From the NCBI GenBank assembly GCA_029861675.1, contig JAOTYV010000057.1, forward strand, positions 1-19,547: a stretch of 19,547 bases of DNA. Reading direction: 5' to 3'. The stretch comes from Alphaproteobacteria bacterium. Its GTDB lineage: Bacteria; Pseudomonadota; Alphaproteobacteria; UBA8366. Shown in pieces: positions 1 to 8,199 of the stretch. The notes below the pieces were generated by a model. That model did no database searches and was not told the DNA's origin. It saw nothing but the letters and a program-made list of their open reading frames with translations. Made by a program: the position numbers and the translations under genes. Each line of letters begins with the position of its first letter. The first letter of the stretch is position 1.

Positions 1-369
1 TATCTTTCGCGCCGTGCGCCGCGCAAGCTCCTGACGCGCAGCAAGGAGGAAGAGGCCCAGACGGAAGGGGTCTGGCAGCCGATCGTCCGCAAACATCCGG
101 ATACGGGCCGGAAAGCGCTCTACCTCAACCCGATGCGGATCGATCAAGTCGAGGGTCTCGACCGCGAAGAAGGCGACCGGCTTATGGACGAACTGTTCGC
201 CCATTGCGACCAGCCGCAATTCCAGTACAGCCACGATTGGCGCTTGGGTGACATGCTGGTCTGGGACAACCGGGCGGCCCAGCACCAGGCCACCTTCGAT
301 TTCGATCCCAGTGAGCGGCGATATTTGCACCGCATCATGCTGAAGGGGGACAAACCGCTGCTCGCCTAG
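1..369 (+). CDS. TauD/TfdA-family Fe(II)/2-oxoglutarate dioxygenase, C-terminal part
   Basis: The reading frame is open from base 1 to the TAG at 367-369 and gives the last 122 residues of a protein whose start lies outside the window. TauD/TfdA enzymes hydroxylate small substrates such as taurine, with 2-oxoglutarate as co-substrate and Fe(II) held by a His-Asp-His triad. The visible part has the family's C-terminal block: HPDTGRKALYLN, then GDMLVWDNRAAQH, whose last His aligns with the distal iron ligand (His255 in E. coli TauD), then ERRYLHR, whose Arg residues align with the 2-oxoglutarate-binding Arg of TauD. The HxD half of the iron site is upstream and cannot be checked. The substrate cannot be told from this fragment. 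It converges on the minus-strand gene ending at 431. Confidence 0.85.
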   Translation, partial: YLSRRAPRKLLTRSKEEEAQTEGVWQPIVRKHPDTGRKALYLNPMRIDQVEGLDREEGDRLMDELFAHCDQPQFQYSHDWRLGDMLVWDNRAAQHQATFDFDPSERRYLHRIMLKGDKPLLA

Positions 370-430
370 CCGGCGTTCGGCTGCCGCCGGACGGCCCGGT
401 GGTGTCAGTGCAGCTTAATTTGAGCCGGCG

Positions 431-1171
431 TCAGCGAGCGAAATCTATCACCACCTCCGGCGCCGAGACCCGCTTGTCGAACACCACTGCCTCGCCTTCC
501 TGCAGACGCAGCCAAAGCGTTCCTCTCGCGGATGCGTTGGTGACATGGCATGCCACGATGTGCTGCGCCATCAGGGCAACCGTTTGATTGCCGCTGTCGT
601 TGCTTTCCAGCGCCATGCGTTTGAGCGCACCGTTGCTTTGCATGATGTCGCAATGGCCGGCGAACCGGACCGGCGGCGTCGCCATGCCGACCACCATCAT
701 CTGCACCAACCGGTCGGGCGCCGCGCCGGGCGCGACCAGAACCCGCGTGACGCCTGGAAAATAATGCCGCCCGTCCCGGACGCCATACAGCACCTTCGTC
801 CTGGTATTCAGCACGACGAAACCGGCTGGCTTGATGTTGGGCCTGTATTCGAAGCCGTCGCGGACATAAACGGGATCGAATCCGTCGGGCAACGGTTCGA
901 ACGCAATACTTGGCGCCTTAAGTTTGCCGAGCATACGGGGAATGATCCGCTTTTCGTACATCGCAAGCGAGTCCGCATCGACGCCGTCGAGATGGAACAA
1001 TGCACGCAACGCCGACGTCTTTTCGGCCGACCGATACGCCGCGGCGATCCTGTCGGTAAATTCTTCCCGTGTTTCCGCCAGCGCCGGCAGGCACAAAAGA
1101 CCAAACATTCCTGCGAGCAAAAGAACTCTAAGTCGGGACACAGATGACTGGCGGCGGGCGAATGATGGCAT
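431..1171 (-). CDS. Unrecognised exported protein (246 aa)
   Basis: I do not recognise the family. The first 32 residues form a clear Sec signal peptide: a basic start (Arg6, Arg7, Arg13, Arg15), a hydrophobic stretch LLLAGMFGLLCLPALA, and an Ala-Leu-Ala cleavage site before Glu33. The mature part is about 214 residues, soluble and mixed alpha/beta in appearance, with only two cysteines (in GHCDI and VACHV) that could form a disulfide. The start is supported by AAGAGGGA eight or so bases upstream of the ATG. Frames on the other strand lack a comparable signal or ribosome site. It is divergent from purB and convergent with the dioxygenase. No catalytic motif is evident. Confidence 0.7.
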   Translation of the reverse strand: MPSFARRQSSVSRLRVLLLAGMFGLLCLPALAETREEFTDRIAAAYRSAEKTSALRALFHLDGVDADSLAMYEKRIIPRMLGKLKAPSIAFEPLPDGFDPVYVRDGFEYRPNIKPAGFVVLNTRTKVLYGVRDGRHYFPGVTRVLVAPGAAPDRLVQMMVVGMATPPVRFAGHCDIMQSNGALKRMALESNDSGNQTVALMAQHIVACHVTNASARGTLWLRLQEGEAVVFDKRVSAPEVVIDFAR

Positions 1172-1468
1172 GGTTCCCTCTTGAAAATTCGTGCGGCGCC
1201 AGCTTTACCGCCGCAGATTAAGAGACAGTAAATGCCGGCGCGCCGGCACTACGGGGCTACCTATCGCGCTCGATTATTTTCCGAATCCAGGCTCGCGGCG
1301 GGACCGGCCCAAAACCGATGGCCGCTGGCATTCGTTTTCGAAATTGTTAACCGAGCCGGTTTATTCTGGATTGTCGGCTGCTCGAGGGCGAACGCATCGC
1401 GCTTTAATTGCACGACGGAAACTGGCATAACCCAGGCCAATTCGCTGCACAGGAGTTAACGGAATAAA
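1172..1468. other. Intergenic region between divergent genes, with a 16-bp palindrome
   Basis: This 297-base gap separates the minus-strand exported-protein gene from purB and must hold both promoters. It is less GC-rich than its surroundings. The only striking element is a perfect palindrome, TGCCGGCGCGCCGGCA, at 1233-1248. I could not place a convincing -35/-10 pair for either gene, and I see no coding potential. Confidence 0.5.
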
Positions 1469-2782
1469 ATGATTCCGCGTTATAGCCGCCCCGCAATGGT
1501 CGCGATTTGGGAGCCGGCCAACCGATTTCGCATCTGGTTCGAAATCGAAGCCCATGCCTGCGACGCCCTCGCCGATTTGGGCGTCATCCCGAGCGATGCG
1601 TCGAAGGCCGTCTGGAAGCGCGGCGACGTGCCCTACACCGACGCACGCATTGCGCGGATCGACGAGATCGAGCGGGAAACGCACCACGACGTCATCGCCT
1701 TCCTGACCGAACTTGCGGAGCAGGTCGGCGAGGAAGCGCGTTTCGTCCATCAGGGCATGACGTCGTCCGACGTGCTCGATACCTGCCTGTCGGTGCAGAT
1801 GACGCAAGCCGCCGACATCCTGCTAGAAGATATGGATACGCTGCTCGCCGCGTTGCAGCGCCGGGCGGAGGAACATAAGCACACGGCCTGCATGGGCCGA
1901 AGCCATGGCATTCACGCGGAGCCGACGACTTTCGGCTTGAAGCTGGCGGGACATTATGCGGAATTCGCCCGCTGCCGCCGGCGGCTGGTCGAGGCGCGGC
2001 GGGAAGTCGCGACCTGCGCCATCTCGGGTCCGGTCGGAACCTTCGCCAACATCGATCCACAGGTCGAAGCGCATGTCGCCGAAAAACTCGGCCTGACGCC
2101 CGAGCCGGTCTCCACGCAAATCATTCCACGCGACCGGCACGCCGCTTTCTTCGCGACGCTCGGCGTTATCGCCTCCGCGGTGGAACGGCTGGCCACCGAA
2201 ATCCGGCATATGCAGCGCACCGAACTGCGCGAGGCGGAGGAATATTTCGCCCCCGGGCAAAAAGGCTCGTCCTCGATGCCGCATAAACGCAATCCGGTAC
2301 TGACGGAAAATCTCTGCGGCCTCGCCCGCCTGGTCCGCAGCGCGGTGACGCCGGCGCTCGAAAACGTCACGCTGTGGCACGAGCGCGATATTTCGCATTC
2401 CTCGGTCGAACGGGTCATCGCGCCGGACACGACCGTGACGCTCGACTTTGCGCTGTCCCGTCTTGCGGGCGTGGTGGAGAAACTGCAGGTCTACCCGGAG
2501 GCGATGAAAGCCAATCTCGACCGGTTGGGCGGGTTGCACAATTCGCAGCGGGTCATGCTCGCCCTCACCCAAAAAGGCATGAGCCGCGAAGACGCTTACC
2601 GCGCGGTGCAGCGCAACGCCATGGAGGTGTGGCACGGCAATGGCGCCTTCCTGAACCTGATCAAGGCGGACAAGGATATCGGCGGTTATCTCGCCAATGA
2701 CGAACTCGACGTGCTGTTCGACCTGGGCTACCACACCAAGCACGTGGACACGATTTTCGACCGGGTCTTCACCGGTAGCTAA
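1469..2782 (+). CDS. purB: Adenylosuccinate lyase PurB
   Basis: Cytosolic fumarase/aspartase-superfamily enzyme that removes fumarate twice in purine metabolism, from SAICAR to give AICAR and from adenylosuccinate to give AMP. At 437 residues it is close to the short bacterial type (B. subtilis PurB is about 430). The superfamily signature GSSSMPHKRNP is at residues 266-276 and carries the mobile catalytic Ser loop; the upstream conserved blocks HQGMTSSDVLDT and GRSHGIHAEPTTFG, with the active-site His residues, are intact. AGGAG at 1451-1455 lies 13 bases before the ATG, a little farther than ideal, but the N-terminus MIPRYSRPAM is typical. The next gene begins four bases after its stop, so the two are probably co-transcribed. 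purC, the preceding step, is in a separate unit 3.4 kb downstream. Confidence 0.97.
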   Translation: MIPRYSRPAMVAIWEPANRFRIWFEIEAHACDALADLGVIPSDASKAVWKRGDVPYTDARIARIDEIERETHHDVIAFLTELAEQVGEEARFVHQGMTSSDVLDTCLSVQMTQAADILLEDMDTLLAALQRRAEEHKHTACMGRSHGIHAEPTTFGLKLAGHYAEFARCRRRLVEARREVATCAISGPVGTFANIDPQVEAHVAEKLGLTPEPVSTQIIPRDRHAAFFATLGVIASAVERLATEIRHMQRTELREAEEYFAPGQKGSSSMPHKRNPVLTENLCGLARLVRSAVTPALENVTLWHERDISHSSVERVIAPDTTVTLDFALSRLAGVVEKLQVYPEAMKANLDRLGGLHNSQRVMLALTQKGMSREDAYRAVQRNAMEVWHGNGAFLNLIKADKDIGGYLANDELDVLFDLGYHTKHVDTIFDRVFTGS

Positions 2783-2786
2783 GACA

Positions 2787-4709
2787 ATGGGCGCGCAATT
2801 CCGCATGGCTCTGTTTGCCGCCGCCGTCATTCCGTGGACGGCGAGCACGATCGCCGCCGACAAGAAACCGCCGGCGGCCAAACAAAAGCATGTGGAATTC
2901 GATCCGGTGACCACGGCGGTTCAGCGCAGCCCGCTGATCCTGTTGCGGTTCGCGGCGATTTCGCTGGACGACGCGGAGAACCAAGGCGAGGCGCTCGCGG
3001 GACTGGTCGGCGCCTTCCTCAAACGCAACCGGCTTAAGGACGCCAACGTGGATTTCAGCGTGATCACCGATCCGCTATGGCGCGCGCGGGCCCTGGTTCA
3101 TTTCGCCGATCATAAAATCAGCAACGGCGTCTTTCTCAAGGCGCGCGTGAATTTGCGCGACGCCGCCAAGCTGATCGGCCCGGATGTTGCGGACAGGGAC
3201 AACGCGGGCGTGCTGCGGCTTATCGCCCGGCGGCAAGCCGAAATAGGCGATTTCGACGGCGCACTTTCGACCGCGCGGCGCATTGTTTCCCCCGTAACCA
3301 AGATCGAACATATGCTTCGCATCGCCGAGCGCCAGGGTGCTGCCGAAGACGCCAATGTCGTGCGCCAATCCCGCAAGACCGCCGAAACCGTCTATCGCGA
3401 ATTGAAAGCGCAGCCAATTGACGACGAAGCGAGAATTCGGTTAACGCTGAAAACCGCCCGCGTCATGACGGCCGCCGGCCATTCAAGGTCTGCCCTGGGT
3501 GTTCTGGACGAACTGCACCGCGCATTGCGCGCGCGCCCGTCGGAACATGTCTTGAAGCAGTTGACGGAAGTGGCGGTGGCGTACATCGCCGCCGGCGGAA
3601 AAGCGAAAGCGATGAAAATCGTGCGTGCCTTAAAGCAAGACGAGCGACGGGCCCGCGCGCTCGCGTCGATCGGCGCGGAAATCGCCTTGCGGGGATCCCG
3701 CGAGGGCGCCGCACCGCTATTCCTGCTGGCCTTGCAGGATATCGAGGGCATTACCGACCGAAAAGTCCGGGGTGAGGCGCTGATTCACGTCATCCGGAAC
3801 CAGGCCAAGGCTGGCCGGCTCGCCGATGCCTTCAACGCCGCCGGTAAAATCAGAGACACGCGCCTGCAGCACCGCGCGTTGTTCGCCATGGGCGAGGCCC
3901 TGCTGGAGATGGGGAAGATCAAGGAAGCGCTCAAATTGATCGATTATCTGCCGGATATGGGCATGCGTGCCCGGCTCTTCGCGGCGGGCGCCAAGCACAG
4001 GCTTCAAAACGGTGACCGGAAGGGCGCGGAAATGCTGCTGGGCAAGGCGCTCGACCCGACCGGCACCACCACCGCGCCCGATATGCTCGCCCAGGCGCTG
4101 CCGGAATTATATGAGACCCAGATTGCGCTTGGCGCGACACCGTCGGCCAAGAAAGTTTACAGCCGAGTCCGCAAACTACTCGGAAAAATTCCGGACGGCC
4201 CCAAGAAAATTTATGTCATGACGCGCCTGGCCCGGGCACAGGCCGAAGGCGGGCAAAAAGACGCAATGGAGCGATCTCTCGGGTTCGCCTGGCGGATTGC
4301 CTGGCTCAACAAGGATCGGGAAATTTTTCCCGATTTGCTCGAACACATTTCGGAAGCCCAGCTTGCGGTCGGCGAGTTGCTGACGGCGTTCGATACCGCG
4401 GCGCGCATTCCGGACGAGGCGAGCAGCAATCCCGGCGAAAGCTTCAACTTTGAAAATAACCGGAAACAGCCGAAATACCGCGCACTGCAATCCGTCGCCG
4501 TCGCGGCGGCAAAACGCGGTGACGGCAAGCTCGCATTACGGGCGGCCCGGAAGATAAACCATCCCGGGGCACGCGCCAGCGCGTACAGCGCAGTCGCCCT
4601 GGCTCTCCCGCTCCAAGCGCAGCAAGCGAAGACCAGACCTAAAGCATCCGGATGGGAAGAATTCGACAAGGCCGGAAGTCCGGAGAAGACCCGCAAAAAA
4701 CCCCGCTGA
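2787..4709 (+). CDS. Exported helical-repeat (TPR-like) protein of unknown role
   Basis: A 640-residue protein with a short signal peptide (MGAQFRMALFAAAVIPW, cleavage probably near AST-IAA-DKK), then an almost wholly alpha-helical body. Units of the form ALxxIAxxQAExGDxxxALxTARxI recur, clearly for example near residues 142-166 and 564-590. This is the pattern of TPR-like scaffolds, which bind other proteins, so a periplasmic scaffold or assembly role is the most that can be inferred. The frame stays open upstream to an ATG at 2697, but that start would lie inside purB and put the signal peptide in the interior; ATG 2787, four bases after the purB stop, is preferred, with 2805 as an alternative. 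The ribosome site is weak, suggesting translational coupling to purB. The C-terminus is very basic (Lys/Arg-rich). Confidence 0.75.
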   Translation: MGAQFRMALFAAAVIPWTASTIAADKKPPAAKQKHVEFDPVTTAVQRSPLILLRFAAISLDDAENQGEALAGLVGAFLKRNRLKDANVDFSVITDPLWRARALVHFADHKISNGVFLKARVNLRDAAKLIGPDVADRDNAGVLRLIARRQAEIGDFDGALSTARRIVSPVTKIEHMLRIAERQGAAEDANVVRQSRKTAETVYRELKAQPIDDEARIRLTLKTARVMTAAGHSRSALGVLDELHRALRARPSEHVLKQLTEVAVAYIAAGGKAKAMKIVRALKQDERRARALASIGAEIALRGSREGAAPLFLLALQDIEGITDRKVRGEALIHVIRNQAKAGRLADAFNAAGKIRDTRLQHRALFAMGEALLEMGKIKEALKLIDYLPDMGMRARLFAAGAKHRLQNGDRKGAEMLLGKALDPTGTTTAPDMLAQALPELYETQIALGATPSAKKVYSRVRKLLGKIPDGPKKIYVMTRLARAQAEGGQKDAMERSLGFAWRIAWLNKDREIFPDLLEHISEAQLAVGELLTAFDTAARIPDEASSNPGESFNFENNRKQPKYRALQSVAVAAAKRGDGKLALRAARKINHPGARASAYSAVALALPLQAQQAKTRPKASGWEEFDKAGSPEKTRKKPR

Positions 4710-4737
4710 GTCGGAACCGGACGACGGGCGCCGGGTT

Positions 4738-5061
4738 CTATATCTCCGCGGCGATTTCAGTCTTAGCCTGATCCATCAACCGAAGCATCTCGGCGCGAAC
4801 CGATTTCTCGGTCACCGCAATTCCCTTGTTCTCGATATCCTGCTGCACCTTTCGCAAGACATCGTCATCACCGGGCTCGTCAAAATCGGATGCGACGACT
4901 TCCTTTGCATAGGCCTCCGCGTCGCCGCCTTCCAGGCCGAGTTGCTGCGCCGCCCAAAGCCCCAGGAGCTTATTCCGCCGGGCGGTAACTTTGAACTGAA
5001 GCTCTTGATCTTGCTTGAATTTTGCCTCGAAGGCTTGTTCACGCTGGTTGAATTGGGTCAT
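4738..5061 (-). CDS. DUF1476 protein, ATP synthase inhibitor subunit zeta
   Basis: The 107-residue sequence matches the DUF1476 family (PF07345) along its whole length: the N-terminal FNQREQAFEAKFKQDQE, the helix ARRNKLLGLWAAQQLGL, and the acidic stretch SDFDEPGDDDVLRKV. In Paracoccus denitrificans this protein is subunit zeta, which binds F1-ATPase through its N-terminal segment and blocks ATP hydrolysis; the family is characteristic of Alphaproteobacteria. The assignment of function here rests on that family knowledge. AAGGGATGG lies about 6-8 bases upstream of the ATG. It converges on the TPR-like gene with a 28-base gap and diverges from the NRDE gene. The location beside the purine genes recurs in related genomes as far as I recall, but I could not check this. 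Confidence 0.9.
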   Translation of the reverse strand: MTQFNQREQAFEAKFKQDQELQFKVTARRNKLLGLWAAQQLGLEGGDAEAYAKEVVASDFDEPGDDDVLRKVQQDIENKGIAVTEKSVRAEMLRLMDQAKTEIAAEI

Positions 5062-5122
5062 GTCGATTCCATCCCTTTCGAACGATCTCTCTAGTTTTTA
5101 TATGGGGACTAATTCGGGCGAG

Positions 5123-5152
5123 GGTATAGCCTGCCTGGCAATCATTTGCCAA
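5123..5152 (-). promoter_or_regulatory. Putative promoter of the zeta-inhibitor gene with an overlapping inverted repeat
   Basis: Read on the minus strand, TTGGCA (5147-5152) and TATACC (5123-5128) are separated by 18 bases, a fair sigma70-type match, and would start transcription about 55 bases before the ATG at 5061. A perfect inverted repeat, TGGCAA-TCAT-TTGCCA at 5136-5151, overlaps the -35 box and the spacer, which is where a repressor site would sit. It lies in the divergent region, so it could also influence the NRDE gene. No regulator is identified. Confidence 0.4.
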
Positions 5153-5202
5153 CGGCGCCGGTGTTTTACGCTAGCATCGGTTATGTGCTAAGCGAAGGCC
5201 GT

Positions 5203-5964
5203 ATGTGCACCCTTACCCTTCTGCGCCGACCTGGCCATCGCTGGCCCCTGCTCGTCGCCGCGAATCGAGATGAAATGACCGACCGCCCCTGGGACCCGCC
5301 CGGCCCGCATTGGCCGGACCGTCCCGAGGTCGTCGCCGGCCGCGACCGATTGGCGGGCGGCAGTTGGCTGGGCTGCAACAGCCACGGGGTAACGGCCGCC
5401 ATCCTCAATCGCGAAGGATCGCTGGGCCCATCGGACGACAAGCGCAGCCGCGGCGAGTTGGTGCTTGAAGCCTTGGACCATGCGGACGCCAGCGCCGCCG
5501 CGGCCGCTTTGAGCGATATCGACCCTGCCGCATATCGAAGTTTCAACCTCGTTATCGCCGACAACGCGGACGCCTTCTGGCTGGCCGCGCGTGACGGCGC
5601 CGACCGCATCGACTGCGTTGCTATCCCGCCCGGCCTCGCGATGCTGACATCCGCCGACCTTAACGACACTTCCCATGCGCGGATCGGATTGTACCTGCCA
5701 AAATTTCAGGCCGCCGCGCAGCCGGATCCCGATACGGGCGACTGGGCCGCTTGGCAGGAAATCCTGGCGGATAAAGCGTTCAGCCCCGCGGCCGGGCCGA
5801 GCGGCGCGATGTGCGTTGCGACGGATTATGGCTATGGCACCGTGTCGAGCAGCCTCATCGCGCTTGCAGGAGCGCAAGCATCGTCGGACGGTGTCGCCGA
5901 CATCTGGTTGTTTGCGCCGGGAACGCCGGACAGCACCGGCTTTGCCCCGGTTACGATTGCCTGA
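5203..5964 (+). CDS. NRDE family protein (TANGO2-like)
   Basis: A 253-residue member of the NRDE family, related to eukaryotic TANGO2. The name-giving motif Asn-Arg-Asp-Glu is at residues 21-24, in LLVAANRDEM, followed by the family's RPWDPPGPHW and the GGSWLGCN segment. Members begin with Met-Cys, and the start chosen here gives MCTLTLL. A longer frame begins at a TTG at 5146 but adds 19 residues that do not fit the family. The GAAGG before ATG 5203 is a modest ribosome site. Cys2 is exposed after Met removal and is suspected to be catalytic in this Ntn-hydrolase-like fold, but the biochemical role is unsettled; TANGO2 has been linked to heme or lipid handling. It is followed by a strong GC hairpin and then the purC unit. 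Confidence 0.88.
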   Translation: MCTLTLLRRPGHRWPLLVAANRDEMTDRPWDPPGPHWPDRPEVVAGRDRLAGGSWLGCNSHGVTAAILNREGSLGPSDDKRSRGELVLEALDHADASAAAAALSDIDPAAYRSFNLVIADNADAFWLAARDGADRIDCVAIPPGLAMLTSADLNDTSHARIGLYLPKFQAAAQPDPDTGDWAAWQEILADKAFSPAAGPSGAMCVATDYGYGTVSSSLIALAGAQASSDGVADIWLFAPGTPDSTGFAPVTIA

Positions 5965-5979
5965 CGACGCGACTTCCGG

Positions 5980-6032
5980 CGCCGCCGCCGATTGAGACTC
6001 ACCCGGCGGCGGCGTGCGGCAGGCACGCTTTT
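5980..6032 (+). terminator. GC-rich hairpin after the NRDE gene, possible terminator
   Basis: Arms CGCCGCCGCCG (5980-5990) and CGGCGGCGGCG (6004-6014) pair perfectly over 11 bp around a 13-base loop, beginning 15 bases after the NRDE stop. A short T run (6029-6032) follows only after 14 bases, so it is not a canonical Rho-independent terminator. Its position fits transcript-end protection or termination before the purC promoter. Confidence 0.45.
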
Positions 6033-6050
6033 CGGCGATCCGGGCGCGTG

Positions 6051-6079
6051 GAACGAACATATAAGCCTTTGACTATAAT
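6051..6079 (+). promoter_or_regulatory. Putative promoter of the purC-grxD unit
   Basis: A perfect -10 box TATAAT is present at 6074-6079 in an AT-rich island between GC-rich genes. No good -35 hexamer sits at the usual distance (6051-6056 reads GAACGA), so an activator or an atypical promoter is possible. The predicted leader of roughly 115 bases contains a small hairpin (GAAGG 6158-6162 with CCTTC 6175-6179). I see no purine riboswitch and no PurR-type operator. Confidence 0.4.
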
Positions 6080-6200
6080 TAACTAAATGATACGAATTCA
6101 GGATTTCCAAGAGCTTCATTGTCGCGGCCATTGCCAGTTGCTATATGAAGTCGGATAGAAGGCCCCCGCCGGGTCCTTCGATGAAAGGTTTCCCTAAAAA

Positions 6201-6968
6201 ATGGCGAGACGCAGAAGAATTTACGAGGGTAAGGCCAAAATCCTCTTTGAAGGGCCGGAACCCGGGACCCTGGTGCAGTACTTCAAGGATGACGCAAGCG
6301 CGTTCAACCGGAAGAAGACCGGCACCATCACCGGCAAGGGCGTTCTCAACAACCGGATCTCCGAGTATCTGATGGTTCGGCTTGGCGAAATCGGCGTCCC
6401 GACCCATTTCATGCGGCGCCTCAACATGCGCGAGCAATTGGTGCGCGAAGTTGAAATCATTCCTATCGAAGTGGTCATTCGCAATGTCGTTGCCGGCTCA
6501 ATGGCGAAGCGCTTCGGCATGGAGGAAGGTGCCCCCCTGCCGCGATCGATCGTGGAGTACTACTACAAGGCCGACGAGCTCGACGATCCGATGGTGTGCG
6601 AGGAGCACATCACCGCGTTCGGTTGGGCGACGCCTCAGGATATCGACGATATGCTCGCGCTGGCCTTGCGTATCAACGATTTCCTCAGCGGCCTGTTCTT
6701 GGGAGTCAACCTGAAGCTGATCGATTTCAAGCTCGAATTCGGCCGCTTGTACGAAGAAAGCGGCGATATGCGCGTCGTGCTGGCCGACGAAATCAGCCCG
6801 GACAGCTGCCGCCTTTGGGATTTGGAAACGAACAGGAAACTGGATAAGGACCGCTTCCGGCACGATCTCGGCGAAGTCGAGGAAGCCTATCAGGAAGTTG
6901 CGCGGCGGCTCGGAATCCTGCCGGAAGGCGGCCCGGGCGACGTCCGGGCGCCGGATCTTGTGCAGTAG
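6201..6968 (+). CDS. purC: Phosphoribosylaminoimidazole-succinocarboxamide (SAICAR) synthase
   Basis: ATP-dependent cytosolic enzyme that joins aspartate to CAIR to make SAICAR, the eighth step of de novo purine synthesis. The 255-residue protein has the family order: the nucleotide-binding start [14 protein letters not shown], the segment [16 protein letters not shown], the core [17 protein letters not shown], and the signature [14 protein letters not shown] near the C-terminus. The length is normal. ATG 6201 gives the expected [17 protein letters not shown] at 6185-6188 is the likely ribosome site. It is the first gene of a six-gene unit, and purS starts nine bases after its stop. Its product is the substrate of PurB, encoded upstream. 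Confidence 0.98.
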   Translation: MARRRRIYEGKAKILFEGPEPGTLVQYFKDDASAFNRKKTGTITGKGVLNNRISEYLMVRLGEIGVPTHFMRRLNMREQLVREVEIIPIEVVIRNVVAGSMAKRFGMEEGAPLPRSIVEYYYKADELDDPMVCEEHITAFGWATPQDIDDMLALALRINDFLSGLFLGVNLKLIDFKLEFGRLYEESGDMRVVLADEISPDSCRLWDLETNRKLDKDRFRHDLGEVEEAYQEVARRLGILPEGGPGDVRAPDLVQ

Positions 6969-6977
6969 GGTGGCCAC

Positions 6978-7220
6978 GTGAAAGCACGGGTACACATCAC
7001 GCTCAAAAAGGGCGTCCTCGATCCGCAAGGCAAGGCGATCCGCCACGCGCTCGAAGCCCTCGGATTTCTGGGGGTCACCGAAGTTCGCCAAGGCAAGGTG
7101 GTCGAACTCGATTTGGTCGAGGAAGATCCCGACGCGGCGCGCGCGCAGGCGGAAGAAATGTGCCGCAAACTGCTCGCCAACACCGTAATCGAGAATTACG
7201 AGATCGAACTGGAAACATGA
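6978..7220 (+). CDS. purS: FGAM synthase subunit PurS
   Basis: An 80-residue subunit of the three-part phosphoribosylformylglycinamidine synthase, found where PurL is the small form. PurS bridges PurL and PurQ and helps pass ammonia between them. The sequence [20 protein letters not shown] at the N-terminus and the central [17 protein letters not shown] are typical; the length matches the family (about 80). The start is GTG at 6978, preceded by AGTAGGG, nine bases after the purC stop, suggesting coupled translation. The C-terminus ENYEIELE is also family-like. Confidence 0.96.
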   Translation: MKARVHITLKKGVLDPQGKAIRHALEALGFLGVTEVRQGKVVELDLVEEDPDAARAQAEEMCRKLLANTVIENYEIELET

Positions 7221-7260
7221 GCCCAGCCGGCATGGTCCCCGGCCTCCACGGAGCCCAGAC

Positions 7261-7959
7261 GTGAAAGCCGCCGTCATCGTTTTTCCCGGTTCAAACTGCG
7301 ACCGCGACGCCGCGGTGGCGCTGGAGCACGCGACCGGCGCCAAACCCGCCATGGTCTGGCACCGGGAAACCGATTTGCCCCGCGTCGACGCGGTCGTTAT
7401 TCCCGGCGGATTTTCCTATGGCGATTACCTTCGGGCCGGCGCGATGGCGGCGCAATCGCCGGTGATGCGCGCGGTCGTCGCGCAGGCCGAGCGGGGCGTA
7501 CCGACACTCGGCATTTGCAACGGCTTCCAAATTTTGACCGAAGCGGGTTTGCTGCCGGGGGCGCTGATGCGTAATGCCGGCCTGAAGTTCCTCTGCCGGC
7601 CGGTCGATTTGCGGGTCGAGAACAGCCAATCCCTCTTCACCGCCCATTACGACTCGGGCCAGATCATCCGCATTCCCATCGCCCATCACGACGGCAATTA
7701 CTTCGCCGACACGGAAACGATCGACCGGCTGAACGGCGAAGGCCGGGTCGCCTTCCGTTATGTCGGCGCATCAGGTGAGCCGACGGAAGACGACAATCCC
7801 AACGGATCCCGCGACAATATTGCCGGCATCTTCAACGAATCCAAGACCGTCCTCGGTATGATGCCGCACCCGGAACGCGCCGCGGACGCCCGGCATGGCG
7901 GCACGGACGGCAAACCGATGATGGCGGCCCTGGCCGCCGCGGCGGGCGGGTTCGCCTGA
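7261..7959 (+). CDS. purQ: FGAM synthase glutaminase subunit PurQ
   Basis: Class I glutamine amidotransferase that frees ammonia from glutamine for PurL. The 232-residue protein carries the complete triad: nucleophile Cys86 in [10 protein letters not shown], and His203/Glu205 in MMPHPER. The N-terminal [15 protein letters not shown] is diagnostic of PurQ rather than other amidotransferases. The start is GTG at 7261 with GGAG a few bases upstream; purS ends 40 bases before. The gap to purL (about 240 bases) is far wider than any other gap in this unit. Confidence 0.97.
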   Translation: MKAAVIVFPGSNCDRDAAVALEHATGAKPAMVWHRETDLPRVDAVVIPGGFSYGDYLRAGAMAAQSPVMRAVVAQAERGVPTLGICNGFQILTEAGLLPGALMRNAGLKFLCRPVDLRVENSQSLFTAHYDSGQIIRIPIAHHDGNYFADTETIDRLNGEGRVAFRYVGASGEPTEDDNPNGSRDNIAGIFNESKTVLGMMPHPERAADARHGGTDGKPMMAALAAAAGGFA

Positions 7960-8199
7960 ACGCCGCGGGGCGGCCTGGTTTCACCGTGCTCCAAAGACGA
8001 ACGCGTCTTAGCCGGTGACTGCGATATCGAACATCCGGCACACCGCCTCGGCCCGATACGGGATGAAACGGCGCCGGTCCCAACGCGGGCAACTTGGCAC
8101 CGGCACAGTCTTGAGGCAAAACCGCGCGTACACAAGTCTCTCCCTCCCGATCGTCCCGTCGGTGTTGCCTGACAAACCGAATCTGTTATGAAGGCCCGC
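7960..8199 (+). other. Unusually long purQ-purL spacer with a compound hairpin
   Basis: No gene is supported in this 240-base spacer. It contains a two-part inverted repeat: outer arms TCACCG (7981-7986) and CGGTGA (8013-8018), and inner arms AAGACG (7994-7999) and CGTCTT (8004-8009). A near copy of the inner hairpin occurs at 11251-11266, also intergenic. No T run follows, so a full terminator between purQ and purL is not indicated; attenuation, RNA processing or an inserted repeat are possible. Confidence 0.5.

Noticed and set aside
545..1147. 200-codon plus-strand frame opposite the exported-protein gene
   Set aside because: The minus-strand frame has a signal peptide and ribosome site; this one is His/Arg-rich and has neither.
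1823..2914. 363-codon minus-strand frame opposite purB
   Set aside because: Overlaps conserved purB completely and has no recognisable domain.
6080..6200. Possible purine riboswitch in the purC leader
   Set aside because: No three-way-junction pattern with conserved loop sequences was found; only a small hairpin is present.
8008..8130. Minus-strand peptide in the purQ-purL gap with a faint likeness to the start of COQ10-type proteins (RRFIPYRAEAV, MFDIAV)
   Set aside because: Only a few residues match, an insertion is needed, and a stop follows at once. Chance is the simpler reading; a profile search would settle it.
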